Shown here in pieces: positions 19,396-28,608 of a DNA stretch of 51,736 nucleotides. Made by a program: the position numbers and the translations under genes. Positions within the stretch are counted from its first letter, which is position 1. Each line of letters opens with the position of its first letter. A model generated the notes under the pieces. That model had not been told where the DNA came from. It saw only the letters and a program-made list of their open reading frames with translations, and made no database searches. Source of the DNA: Curvibacter sp. GWA2_64_110 (GTDB taxonomy: Bacteria; Pseudomonadota; Gammaproteobacteria; Burkholderiales; Burkholderiaceae_C); contig MGPC01000002.1 of NCBI GenBank assembly GCA_001797315.1, positions 1-51,736 on the forward strand. The letters run 5' to 3'.

Positions 19396-20259
19396 ATGGA
19401 CCACAAGAACCTCATCGCCATCGACATCCACACCCATGCCGAGGTGAGCTGCTGGAACCCGTTCGACAACTACGGTGAGGAGTACGACCGCGCGGCCGAC
19501 AAGTACTTCCGCTCCAGCCGCCGCCCCACCATCCAGGAGACGATCGACTATTACCGCGAGCGCAAGATCGGTCTGGTGATGTTCACGGTCGACAGCGAAT
19601 CCCAGCTCGGGCGCCGCCGCATTCCGAACGAGGAGATTGCCGAAGCCGCCAAGGCCAACAGCGACATGATGATGGCCTTCGCCAGCATCGATCCGCACAA
19701 GGGCAAGATGGGCGCGCGCGAGGCGCGTCGCCTGATCGAGGAGCACGGCATCAAGGGCTTCAAGTTCCACCCCACGGTGCAGGGCTGCTACCCGCAGGAC
19801 AAGATGGCGTGGCCGATCTACGAGGTGATTGCCGAGTACAAGATGCCGGCGATCTTCCATACCGGCCACAGCGGCATCGGCAGCGGCATGCGCTGCGGTG
19901 GCGGCCTGCGCCTGGAATACAGCAACCCGATGCACCTGGACGACGTGGCGATCGATTTCCCCGACATGCAGATCGTCATGGCGCATCCGAGTTTCCCGTG
20001 GCAGGACGAGGCCTTGAGCGTGGCCACGCACAAACCCAACGTCTGGATCGACCTTTCCGGCTGGAGTCCGAAGTACTTTCCGAAGCAGCTGGTGCAGTAC
20101 GCCAACACGCTGTTGAAGGACCGCGTTCTGTTCGGCTCCGATTACCCGCTGATCACGCCGGAGCGCTGGATGAAGGATTTCGAAGAGGCCGGCTTCAAGC
20201 CGGAGGTGATGCCCGGCATCCTCAAGGACAATGCCGTGCGCCTGCTCGGGCTCAAATAG
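19396..20259 (+). CDS. Amidohydrolase-2 family hydrolase or decarboxylase
   Basis: TIM-barrel metal enzyme of 287 residues in the amidohydrolase-2 group, which includes gamma-resorcylate decarboxylase, OMA hydratase and related enzymes acting on aromatic acids. Metal ligands are HTH at 12-14, HTGHSG near 160, HPSFPW near 200 and Asp in FGSDYPLITPERW near 255. I chose the ATG at 19396 with CAGGAGA before it. It is divergent from the hydroxycinnamate operon and shares its control region, so a step in phenylpropanoid catabolism (hydrolysis of an aromatic CoA ester or amide, or decarboxylation) is inferred. The reaction is not identifiable. Confidence 0.85.
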   Translation: MDHKNLIAIDIHTHAEVSCWNPFDNYGEEYDRAADKYFRSSRRPTIQETIDYYRERKIGLVMFTVDSESQLGRRRIPNEEIAEAAKANSDMMMAFASIDPHKGKMGAREARRLIEEHGIKGFKFHPTVQGCYPQDKMAWPIYEVIAEYKMPAIFHTGHSGIGSGMRCGGGLRLEYSNPMHLDDVAIDFPDMQIVMAHPSFPWQDEALSVATHKPNVWIDLSGWSPKYFPKQLVQYANTLLKDRVLFGSDYPLITPERWMKDFEEAGFKPEVMPGILKDNAVRLLGLK

Positions 20260-20260
20260 G

Positions 20261-20280
20261 ACCGGCCAGGCGGGGCCGGT
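20261..20280 (+). terminator. GC-rich hairpin after the amidohydrolase gene
   Basis: ACCGGCC (20261-20267) and GGCCGGT (20274-20280), 7 bp perfect with a 6-nt loop, starting just behind the stop codon. No T-run follows; possible rho-assisted terminator or 3' stabiliser. Confidence 0.4.
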
Positions 20281-20356
20281 CTGCCGGCGGCTCGCCCGCC
20301 CTTGTCAGGCCGGACGGGAACTGCTAAGGTCTTCGGCAGTTGCAACGGAGATGGTC

Positions 20357-20659
20357 ATGATCAGCAATTTCGAGCAGGTCCACAACTACTACGAGCGTCT
20401 GGTTTTCGAGGAGATTGTCCGTCGCTCGGCACAGTATGTGGATTTCACGGCCGACATGCTGGTCGATGTGGCCTGCGTGGCGCTGAATCGTCTGCCGGCG
20501 CGTTATGTCCGGCATGACGTGGATCTCGTGTTCTACCTGACCGAACAAGAGCGCCACGCCATTGAACTGTCCATGGAATCTGCCATGGACTACGCCTTTG
20601 CCTTCGTCGGCCACCGCAGCGCCAAAGGCGCCGCAGCGGCCGCTGTTGCTGCTGATTAG
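20357..20659 (+). CDS. ComFB-like protein (late competence ComFB domain)
   Basis: Protein of 100 residues. NYYERLVFEEIVRR (10-23) and LVDVACVALNRLPARYV (35-51) match the ComFB domain, in which N-Y-x-E-x-x-V-x-E-E and D-x-x-x-x-A-L-N-x-L-P-P-x-Y are conserved. The cysteine cluster that many ComFB proteins carry in front of the second motif is absent; Cys40 is the only cysteine. The tail is alanine-rich. Cyanobacterial ComFB proteins have been reported to bind c-di-GMP, so a signalling role is possible. I chose the ATG at 20357 because GGAG is 6 bp before it; the ATG at 20351 abuts the ribosome-binding site. The 3' end overlaps the convergent methyltransferase gene by 4 bp. Confidence 0.78.
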   Translation: MISNFEQVHNYYERLVFEEIVRRSAQYVDFTADMLVDVACVALNRLPARYVRHDVDLVFYLTEQERHAIELSMESAMDYAFAFVGHRSAKGAAAAAVAAD

Positions 20660-21783
20660 GCCTTGCCCCAGACTTCCTGCGCCGTTTCGATCACCAGGCG
20701 CAGCTTGGCGCGCTGGGCTTCGACGGCGATGTCGTTGCCGTGCACCGTGCTGGAAAAGCCGCACTGCGGCGACAGGCACAGCTGCTCCAGCGGTGCGTAC
20801 TGGGAGGCTTCGTCGATGCGACGCTTGAGGTCGTCCTTGGACTCCATGGCGCCGAACTTGGTGGTCACCAGACCCAGCACCACGATCTTGCCCTTGGGCA
20901 GGAAGCGCAGGGGACGGAAGTCGCCGCTGCGGTCGTCGTCGTACTCCAGGAAGTAGGCGTCCAGGTTCATCTCCGACAGCAGTGCTTCGGCCACCGGCTC
21001 GTAGTTGCCGGAAGCCGCGTGCGTGCTCTTGAAGTTGCCGCGGCACAGGTGCATGGCCAGCGTCATGCCGGCCGGCTTCTGCGCCACCACCTTGTTGATG
21101 AACTTGGCATAGCGGTGCGGCAGTTCGTTCGGGTCGTCGCCGCGCTGGCGGGCCGCCTCGCGCATCTTCTCGTCGCACAGGTAGGCCAGGTTGGTGTCGT
21201 CCATCTGCACGTAGGTGCAGCCGGCAGCGGCCAGCGAGCGCAGTTCGTCGCCGTAAGCCTGGGCCACGTCGTCGTAGAACGCGGGCTCCAGCTCGGGGTA
21301 ATGTTCCTTGCTGATGCCGGCACGGCCGCCACGGAAGTGCAGCATGGTGGGTGAGGGGATGGTGACCTTGGCGACGCGGCCGCCACCCGGGGTGATCTGG
21401 CTCTTGAGGTATTCGAAGTCGGCGCGCTGGATGTCCTTGATGTGGCGTACCTTGTCGACCACGCGCATCACCGGCGGGGCCAGTTCCTGCGTGCCATCGG
21501 GTTTCTGAATGGTGACCGGGATGTCGGACTTCACGCCGCCGATCTGCTCCAGGAAGTCGACGTGGAAATAGGTGCGACGGAACTCGCCGTCGGTGATGCT
21601 CTGCAGGCCGACGTCTTCCTGGAACTTCACGATTTCGGTGATGGCCTTGTCTTCCACCTTGCGCAGCTGCTCGGCGGTGATTTCGCCTTTGGCTTTCTGC
21701 TCACGGGCTTCCAGCAGGAATTTGGGGCGCAGGAAGCTGCCGACGTGGTCGGCGCGGAAGGGCGGTGTGGTGCGTAATGTCAT
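20656..21783 (-). CDS. MetE-like cobalamin-independent methyltransferase
   Basis: Protein of 375 residues corresponding to the C-terminal catalytic half of MetE (methionine synthase II, COG0620), without the N-terminal half. Zinc ligands can be placed: His and Cys in LAMHLCRGNF, Glu in YFLEYDDDRSGDF and Cys in LSPQCGFSS. The N-terminus FRADHVGSFLRP is the usual start of such short homologues. They transfer methyl groups from methylfolate or other donors, often to a substrate other than homocysteine. I chose the ATG at 21783 with GGAG 8 bp before it; a longer frame upstream lacks support. The gene is divergent from the Liv-type operon. A role in reusing methyl groups from methoxyaromatics is an attractive guess only. 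Confidence 0.85.
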   Translation of the reverse strand: MTLRTTPPFRADHVGSFLRPKFLLEAREQKAKGEITAEQLRKVEDKAITEIVKFQEDVGLQSITDGEFRRTYFHVDFLEQIGGVKSDIPVTIQKPDGTQELAPPVMRVVDKVRHIKDIQRADFEYLKSQITPGGGRVAKVTIPSPTMLHFRGGRAGISKEHYPELEPAFYDDVAQAYGDELRSLAAAGCTYVQMDDTNLAYLCDEKMREAARQRGDDPNELPHRYAKFINKVVAQKPAGMTLAMHLCRGNFKSTHAASGNYEPVAEALLSEMNLDAYFLEYDDDRSGDFRPLRFLPKGKIVVLGLVTTKFGAMESKDDLKRRIDEASQYAPLEQLCLSPQCGFSSTVHGNDIAVEAQRAKLRLVIETAQEVWGKA

Positions 21784-22102
21784 GAGGAGGTCTCCGGAAG
21801 GTCGTTGGATGGGATAACCGAAAGTTGCCGGCATTATGACATTCAGGGTACGGATCGCGATCAAAGCGTCGGCACGACGAACTATATTGGACAGAGGCTT
21901 CCATGTGGCGGGCCTGTCAGTAGAATGGAACACGGTGGTTAGCTGTCTGGTTATCGCAAATTGTTATATCAATCAGTCTGAATTTAGACTTGCGAATGAA
22001 TAACTTTGCGGCGACAGTTACGCGCCTTCGTCATTACGCTGTTTGGGGCCTGCAAGCCTGGACAGACGGGTGAAGCAATAACTCATACATTAGGAGTCCC
22101 CC
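21784..22102. other. 319-bp divergent intergenic region
   Basis: No gene is seen. It must hold the promoters of the MetE-like gene (minus) and the Liv-type operon (plus). A near-palindrome AGTCT-GAATTT-AGACT (21975-21990) in an AT-rich stretch is a possible operator for the transporter. A good ribosome-binding site (AGGAG) precedes the receptor gene at 22103. No convincing -35/-10 pair could be fixed by eye. Confidence 0.4.
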
Positions 22103-23275
22103 ATGAAAAAACGAGTGTTTCTCAGTGCCTCCGCCTTGGCGGTCATGGCCTTGTCTTCGGCCGCCGTGCTGGCGCAAGACAATACATTCAAGATTGGCCT
22201 GGTCCTTCCCATGACGGGTCAGCAGGCCTCGACCGGCCGTCAGATCGAAGCGGCCGCGAAGCTTTTCATGGCGCAGAACGGTGACACCGTGGCCGGCAAG
22301 AAGGTCCAGCTGATCATCAAGGACGACACCAGCATTCCGGACGTTACCAAGCGCATGGCGCAGGAACTGGTGGTGAACGAGAAGGTCAACGTGCTGGCCG
22401 GCTTCGGCATCACGCCCTCGGCCCTGGCCACGGCGCCGATCGCCACCCAGTCCAAGACCCCCATGGTGGTGATGGCCGCTGCCACGTCCAGCATCACCCA
22501 GGCTTCGCCCTACATCGTGCGCACCAGCTTCACGCTGCCGCAGGCCTCGGTCTCCATGGCTGACTGGGCGCCGAAGAACGGCATCAAGAAAGTCGTGACT
22601 CTGGTGAGCGACTACGGCCCGGGCATCGACGCCGAGAAGTTCTTCAAGGACCGCTTCATTTTCAACGGCGGTACCATCGTCGAGAGCCTGCGCGTGCCGA
22701 TGCGCAATCCCGACTTCGCGCCTTTCCTGCAGAAGGTGCGTGATGCCAAGCCGGACGGCCTGTTCGTCTTTGTGCCGTCTGGCGCCGGCGCGGCCGTCAT
22801 GAAGCAGTTCCTCGAACGCGGCATGGACAAGGCCGGCATCAAGCTGATCGGCACCGGCGACATCACTGATGACGACCAGTTGAACGACATGGGCGACGGC
22901 GCCATCGGCGTGGTCACGGCGCACCATTACGCTGCAGCTCACCCCTCGGCCATGAACAAGAAGTTCGTGGAAGCCTTCAAGAAGGCCAACAAGGGAATGC
23001 GCCCGAACTTCATGGCCGTTGGCGGCTATGACGGCATGCATGTGATCTACGAGGCGCTCAAGGCGAGCAAGGGCCAGGGCGGCGGCGATGGCCTGCTGGC
23101 TGCGATGAAGGGGCAGGTGTTCGAAAGCCCGCGCGGTCCGATGTTCATCGATGCCCAGACCCGCGACGTGGTGCAGAACATCTACCTGCGTAAAGTGCAG
23201 CGTGTCGGCGGCGAACTCCACAACGTGGAGTTTGACGTCATCAAGGACGTCAAGGACCCCGGCAAGGCCAAGTGA
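22103..23275 (+). CDS. Liv-type ABC transporter substrate-binding protein
   Basis: Periplasmic receptor of 390 residues (type I fold, HAAT family). The signal peptide has a charged MKKR start and a hydrophobic core, with likely cleavage at ..AVLA-QD near residue 24. The mature part begins TFKIGLVLPMTGQQASTGRQ, typical of the family, with the domain hinge around VTLVSDYGPGIDAEKF. It captures the ligand for the LivHMGF machinery encoded behind it. Homologues in phenylpropanoid-degrading bacteria (such as the CouP type) bind aromatic acids, and the neighbours here suggest an aromatic ligand, but branched-chain amino acids are not excluded. A hairpin with T9 behind the gene probably reduces transcription of the permease genes relative to this one. 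Confidence 0.93.
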   Translation: MKKRVFLSASALAVMALSSAAVLAQDNTFKIGLVLPMTGQQASTGRQIEAAAKLFMAQNGDTVAGKKVQLIIKDDTSIPDVTKRMAQELVVNEKVNVLAGFGITPSALATAPIATQSKTPMVVMAAATSSITQASPYIVRTSFTLPQASVSMADWAPKNGIKKVVTLVSDYGPGIDAEKFFKDRFIFNGGTIVESLRVPMRNPDFAPFLQKVRDAKPDGLFVFVPSGAGAAVMKQFLERGMDKAGIKLIGTGDITDDDQLNDMGDGAIGVVTAHHYAAAHPSAMNKKFVEAFKKANKGMRPNFMAVGGYDGMHVIYEALKASKGQGGGDGLLAAMKGQVFESPRGPMFIDAQTRDVVQNIYLRKVQRVGGELHNVEFDVIKDVKDPGKAK

Positions 23276-23281
23276 TGGTCC

Positions 23282-23327
23282 ATCCATGGGTGCTGCCGGT
23301 CAGGGTGGCGCCCATGGATTTTTTTTT
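23282..23327 (+). terminator. Attenuating terminator between receptor and permease genes
   Basis: ATCCATGGG (23282-23290) pairs with CCCATGGAT (23311-23319), a 9-bp perfect stem followed by a run of T (23319-23327). It sits inside the operon, so partial termination would give more receptor than permease. Confidence 0.8.
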
Positions 23328-23349
23328 GCCCTGACCGATGTGACTGTTC

Positions 23350-24225
23350 ATGCTGACGATTCTGTTTGATGGCATTGCCTACGGCATGCTGCTGTTTATC
23401 CTGGCGGTTGGCTTGGCCGTGACCATGGGTCTGATGAACTTCATCAACCTGGCGCACGGTGCCTTCGCCATGGTGGGGGGCTATATCACGGTGGTGCTGA
23501 TGCAGCGCTTTGATGTTCCTTTTCTTCTGTGTCTGCCGATTGCCTTCGTGGTCGTGGCCTTGTTGGGTGCCGTGCTGGAGCGCACGCTGTACCGGCCCAT
23601 GTACAAGAAGCCGCACCTGGACCAGGTGCTGTTTTCCATCGGCCTGACCTTCATGGCCGTGGCGGCCATGGATTACTTCATGACCTCCAGCCAGCAGATC
23701 GTCCAGTTGCCCGAGTGGCTCAAGGGCCGCACCGAACTGGGCGAGGGTGCCCTGATGCTGGGCATGGGCCACTACCGTCTGTTCATCATTGCCGTCTGCG
23801 CCGCCTTGACGGTGGGCCTGCAGTACATCCTGGCCAAGACCCGTTTCGGCAGCCGCCTGCGCGCGTCGGTGGATGACCAGCGCGTTGCTGCCGGCCTGGG
23901 CATCAACGTCAACGTGGTGTTCCTCTCGACCTTTGCCGTCGGTTCCGGCCTGGCCGGTCTGGGTGGTGCCCTGGGTGCCGAAGTGCTGGGGCTCGATCCC
24001 TCTTTCCCCTTGAAATTCATGGTTTACTTCTTGATCGTGGTGGCCGTCGGTGGCACCTCGTCCATTACCGGCCCGCTGCTGGCGGCGCTGCTGCTGGGCA
24101 TCGCCGACGTGGCGGGCAAGTACTACATTCCGACTTTCGGCGCCTTCATCGTCTACGCCCTGATGATCGCCATCCTGATCTGGCGTCCGCAAGGCCTGTT
24201 CGTGCGCAAGGGGGGCAAGGCATGA
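23350..24225 (+). CDS. LivH-type ABC transporter permease
   Basis: Integral membrane protein of 291 residues, LivH class. It starts MLTILFDGIAYGMLLFILAVGLAVTMGLMNFINLAHGAFAMVGGY, the signature N-terminus of LivH permeases (GLxxxMGLMNxxNLAHG). Around eight transmembrane segments are visible, and GVGGTSSITGPLLAALLLGIADV near residue 232 is the conserved C-terminal region. It forms the channel with the LivM-type protein encoded next, whose start codon overlaps its stop (ATGA). The substrate is unknown. Confidence 0.95.
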   Translation: MLTILFDGIAYGMLLFILAVGLAVTMGLMNFINLAHGAFAMVGGYITVVLMQRFDVPFLLCLPIAFVVVALLGAVLERTLYRPMYKKPHLDQVLFSIGLTFMAVAAMDYFMTSSQQIVQLPEWLKGRTELGEGALMLGMGHYRLFIIAVCAALTVGLQYILAKTRFGSRLRASVDDQRVAAGLGINVNVVFLSTFAVGSGLAGLGGALGAEVLGLDPSFPLKFMVYFLIVVAVGGTSSITGPLLAALLLGIADVAGKYYIPTFGAFIVYALMIAILIWRPQGLFVRKGGKA

Positions 24226-25183
24226 TGAATGCGCAGCAATCCCTGCACAACAGCCGCCGCTGGAAAGTCTGGGAGCCCGTGCTCTGGCTGCTGGCGCTGG
24301 CTTTGCCCTACCTGCTGGGCAACCACGCACTGATCATCAATGAGATCGCGATCGTGGCGCTGTTTGCCGTCTCGCTCGACCTGATCCTGGGCTACACCGG
24401 CATCGTCTCGCTCGGCCACGCCGCCTTCTTCGGCATGGGGGCCTACGCGGCCGCCTTGTTTGCCAAACTGGTGATGCCCGATCCCCTGATCGGCCTGGCC
24501 TTTGGCGTCGCCGTGGCCACGGTGGTCGGCGCCCTGTGCTCTTTCACCATCATGCGCGGCTCGGACCTGACGCGCCTGATGGTGACGCTGGGCGTGGGCA
24601 TGCTCCTGATGGAACTGGCCAACAAGCTCGACTGGCTGACCGGCGGTGCCGACGGCCTGCAGGGCGTGATGATGGGACCCGTGCTCGGCCGTTTCGAGTT
24701 CGACCTGCAGGGCCAAGTGGCGGCCTGGTATTCGATTTCGATTCTGCTGCTGTTCCTCTTCCTCTCGCGCCGCCTGGTGAACTCGCCCTTCGGCGCCACG
24801 CTCACCGCCGTCCGCGACAACCGCTTGCGCGCCATGGCCATCGGCATTCCGGTGACTTCGCGCCTGGCTGTGATCTACACCATTGCCGCCGGTGTGGCCG
24901 GTGCGGCCGGTGCCCTGCTGGCGCAGACCACCGGCTTTGCCTCGATCGACGTGTTCGCCTTTGACCGCTCGGCCGACCTGGTGCTGCTGCTGGTGATCGG
25001 TGGTACGGGCTGGCTCTACGGTGGTGTGGCCGGAGCCATCGTGTTCAAGATCATGCAAGACCTGATTTCGTCCATCACGCCGCAGTACTGGACGTTCTGG
25101 ATCGGTCTGTTCCTGGTGGTGTTGGTGATGGTGGGTCGTGAGCGCTTGATCCGTCCCTGGACCTGGTTGGGGGGGAAGAAGTG

Positions 25184-25184
<1 letters not shown>
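24222..25184 (+). CDS. LivM-type ABC transporter permease
   Basis: Integral membrane protein of 320 residues, LivM class. Features are ALFAVSLDLILGYTGIVSLGHAAFFGMGAYAAALF near residues 44-78 (the LivM signature), FGATLTAVRDNRLRAMAIGIPV near 189-210 (cytoplasmic EAA-like loop contacting the ATPases) and a final segment ending WTWLGGKK. It is translationally coupled to LivH (ATGA overlap) and to LivG (its TGA overlaps the next start). Confidence 0.95.
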
Positions 25185-25946
<762 letters not shown>

Positions 25947-25954
<8 letters not shown>

Positions 25955-26651
25955 TCTGCTCAAAGTCGAAAACTTGAGTGCCGGCTACGGCGAAGCCGTG
26001 GTGCTGCACGACGTGTCGGTCTCGTTGCAGCAAGGCCAGACGCTGGCGCTGCTCGGCCGCAACGGTACCGGCAAGACCACTTTCATGAACACCCTGGCCG
26101 GTGCCACACGCCAGCACGGCGGCACCATCGAACTCGATGGCGTGGCCTTGCACAAGGTGCCGCTGCATGAGCGGGCCAATGCCGGCATCGGCTGGGTGCC
26201 GCAAGAGCGCAACATCTTCAAGTCGCTCACGGTCGACGAGAACCTGACCGCCGTGGCGCGTCCGGGCGCCTGGACGCCGGTGCGTGTGTACGAGATGTTT
26301 CCGCGTCTGGCCGAGCGCAAGACCAACCTTGGCACCCAGCTCTCGGGCGGCGAGCAGCAGATGCTGGCTGTCGGCCGTGCGCTGGTGCTCAATCCCAAGC
26401 TGCTGCTGCTGGACGAGCCGCTCGAAGGCCTGGCACCCATCATCGTGCAGGAACTGCTGCGCGCCATCCGCCGCATCACGCGCGAGGAGGGCCTCTCGGC
26501 CATCATCGTGGAGCAGCATCCGCAGGCCATCCTGGCCATTTCGGATGTGGCGGCCGTGCTGGATCGCGGCACGGTGGTGCATGCCAGCACGGCCAGTTCG
26601 CTGCAGGAGCAGCCCGAGCTGCTGGATCGACTGCTGGGCGTGGCACGCTGA
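25947..26651 (+). CDS. LivF-type ABC transporter ATPase
   Basis: ATP-binding subunit of 234 residues, complete. Walker A GRNGTGKTT (about 36-44), signature LSGGEQQM (about 132-139) and Walker B LLLLDEPLEGLAP (about 152-164). I chose the ATG at 25947 because GAGGAG (25934-25939) is correctly spaced before it; the gene then overlaps livG by 8 bp, which suggests translational coupling. It is the last gene of the five-gene transporter operon and is followed by repeat copy 4. It is a paralogue of the truncated LivF at the window start. Confidence 0.95.
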
Positions 26652-26652
26652 A

Positions 26653-26699
26653 CTTGCTATCAAAAGTGTAGCTGTTCGCGCCCTTTTGACAAGGGGTAG
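26653..26699 (+). repeat. Dispersed palindromic repeat, copy 4
   Basis: CTTGCTATC, GTGTAGCTG, CGCCC and GGGG occur in family order. The second stem (CCCTTTTG/CAAGGGG, partly complementary) lacks a T-run. It fills the gap between the LivF-type and Bug receptor genes. Confidence 0.6.
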
Positions 26700-26702
26700 A
26701 GC

Positions 26703-27674
26703 ATGAAATTGACATTGTCCCGGCGCACGGCCGGGGTGCTGCTGGCTAGCTTGCTGGCCACGCAGGCCGGCGCACAAGGCTTTCCCGGCAAGCCGATTCG
26801 CCTGGTGGTGCCCAACGCGCCCGGCGGCGCGGCCGACCTGACGGCGCGCGCCGTCGGCCAGAAGATCGGCGAGACGCTGGGCCAGCCGGTGGTGATCGAC
26901 AACAAGCCCGGTGCCGGCGGCGTGGTCGCCGGCGAGACGGTGGCCAAGGCCGTGCCCGACGGCCACACCTTGCTGCTGATCTCCAGCGGCACGGCGGTGA
27001 GCGCGGCGCTCTTCAAGTCGCTGCCTTTCGATACCGCGAAAGACTTCATTCCCGTTGCGCCGCTGGCCACCTTCGACCTTGTTATCGTGGCGCCCGAGGG
27101 CGGGCGCTTCAAGACATTGAGTGAATTGGTGGCCTATGCCCGCGCCAACCCGGGCAAGCTCAACATCGGCACACCCAACGTCGGCACCACGCAGAACCTG
27201 GCGGCCGAGCTGTTCAAGTCCGCCGCCGGTATCGATGTGCAGATCGTGCCCTTCAACGGCACACCGGCGGTGATCAACGCCTTGCGCGGCGGCCAGATCG
27301 ATGCCGGACTCGACATCCTGAGTCCGCTGCTGGCGCAGATCCGGGCGCGTGTCCTGCATCCGCTGGCCATCACCGGTGACAAGCGTTCGCGTGTGCTGCC
27401 GGAGGTGCCGACGGCCAGGGAAGCAGGCGTGAGCGGCTTTGTGGCTGCTTCCTGGAACGGCCTGGCGGTGCCGGCGAAGACACCGAAGGACATCGTTGAG
27501 CGGCTCAATCGCGACGTGGTGGCCGCGCTCAAGGACCCGGTGGTGAAGAAGAAACTGGAAGACCTGAACCTGGATCCCCATCCCGGCACGCCCGAGCAGG
27601 CCGCGGCGATGCTGGCAGGCGACATGCGCCGCTGGAGCGAGGTCATCGAGCGCGCCAGAATCCCGAAGCAGTAA
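26703..27674 (+). CDS. Bug-family periplasmic solute receptor
   Basis: TctC/Bug receptor of 323 residues with a Sec-type signal peptide (MKLTLSRR, hydrophobic core, likely cleavage after ..TQAGA near residue 24). Family segments are IRLVVPNAPGGAADLTARAVGQKI, DNKPGAGGVVAGETVAKAVPDGHT and VQIVPFNGTPAVINALRGGQIDAGLD. It begins 51 bp after the LivF-type gene. The following DUF1932 dehydrogenase gene is 34 bp downstream on the same strand, so the two may be co-transcribed. No membrane partners are nearby. The ligand is probably a carboxylate. Confidence 0.92.
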   Translation: MKLTLSRRTAGVLLASLLATQAGAQGFPGKPIRLVVPNAPGGAADLTARAVGQKIGETLGQPVVIDNKPGAGGVVAGETVAKAVPDGHTLLLISSGTAVSAALFKSLPFDTAKDFIPVAPLATFDLVIVAPEGGRFKTLSELVAYARANPGKLNIGTPNVGTTQNLAAELFKSAAGIDVQIVPFNGTPAVINALRGGQIDAGLDILSPLLAQIRARVLHPLAITGDKRSRVLPEVPTAREAGVSGFVAASWNGLAVPAKTPKDIVERLNRDVVAALKDPVVKKKLEDLNLDPHPGTPEQAAAMLAGDMRRWSEVIERARIPKQ

Positions 27675-27708
27675 GGCGCGGGCGCATCAAGCACGGAAGA
27701 GGAACACG

Positions 27709-28608
27709 ATGGAATTCGAGATTGGACTCGTCGGCTACGGTGAAGTCGGCAAGATCTTCACCCGTGGCCTGAAAGCCAAGACCGGCCGCTGGGTCGGCGC
27801 CTGGGACCTGAAGTTCGCCGACACCGCCACGCGCGATACCGAGTGCGGCCATGCCGCCGCCAACGGCATCGAGGCCTGCACCAGCGCAGCGACCCTGTGC
27901 GGTCAGGCCAATCTCATCATCTCGGCCGTCACCGCCTCCAACACGCTGGCGGTGGCCCAGGAGGTGGCGCGCAGCATCCGGCCCGGCACGCTGTTCCTCG
28001 ATCTCAACTCCGCGTCGCCCGGTACCAAGGGGCAATGCGCGGTGCTGATCGATGCCGCCGGCGGCCACTACGTCGAAGCCGGTGTCATGACCTCGGTGCC
28101 GCCCTACGGCATCCAGGTGCCGATGCTGCTGGGCGGCGTGAATGCCACCGAGCTGGCCGCCGTGCTGACCGGCTGGGGCATGAACGCCAGCGCCGTGGCC
28201 GAGAAGATCGGCGTTGCCTCGGCCATCAAGATGTGCCGCAGCGTCATGATCAAGGGCCTGGAGGCGCTGTTGATCGAGAGCTACACCACGGCACGCGCCT
28301 ACGGGGTGGAAGAGCACATGATTCCCACGCTGTACGAAACCTTTCCCGGCATCGACTGGAACCGGCAGGGGGCCTACTTCTTCAGCCGTGTGGCGCAGCA
28401 CGGCAAGCGCCGCGCCGAGGAAATGCGCGAGTCCGCCAACACTGTGCGCGAAGCCGGCTTCGAACCCTTCATGGCCGCCGCCATTGCCGAGAAACACGAC
28501 TGGGTGGCGCAGCAGTCGCGCGCCGGCGTGTTTGCGGGTGTGGCCAAGGACGCGACCTGGCAGGACTACGCCGATCGCCTGCTGCACCAGTTGCTACAAA
28601 ATAAATAG
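27709..28608 (+). CDS. DUF1932 NAD(P)-dependent dehydrogenase
   Basis: Protein of 299 residues: an N-terminal Rossmann domain of the 6-phosphogluconate/3-hydroxyisobutyrate dehydrogenase type (IGLVGYGEVGKIFTRGL, residues 5-21) and a C-terminal DUF1932 domain. AGVMTSVPPYG near 124-134 and KIGVASAIKMCRSVMIKG near 167-184 hold the usual SxxP and catalytic lysine regions of the superfamily. It probably oxidises a 2- or 3-hydroxy acid. Its place beside the protocatechuate cluster suggests an intermediate of that pathway, not proven. The last residues (LLQNK) are encoded by the start of a dispersed repeat, so the original C-terminus may have been altered. Confidence 0.85.
   Translation: MEFEIGLVGYGEVGKIFTRGLKAKTGRWVGAWDLKFADTATRDTECGHAAANGIEACTSAATLCGQANLIISAVTASNTLAVAQEVARSIRPGTLFLDLNSASPGTKGQCAVLIDAAGGHYVEAGVMTSVPPYGIQVPMLLGGVNATELAAVLTGWGMNASAVAEKIGVASAIKMCRSVMIKGLEALLIESYTTARAYGVEEHMIPTLYETFPGIDWNRQGAYFFSRVAQHGKRRAEEMRESANTVREAGFEPFMAAAIAEKHDWVAQQSRAGVFAGVAKDATWQDYADRLLHQLLQNK

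Noticed and set aside
27709-28608. DUF1932 protein as the missing 4-oxalomesaconate tautomerase
   Set aside because: It has a Rossmann dehydrogenase fold, not the PrpF/DAP-epimerase fold of LigU; kept only as an unassigned enzyme.
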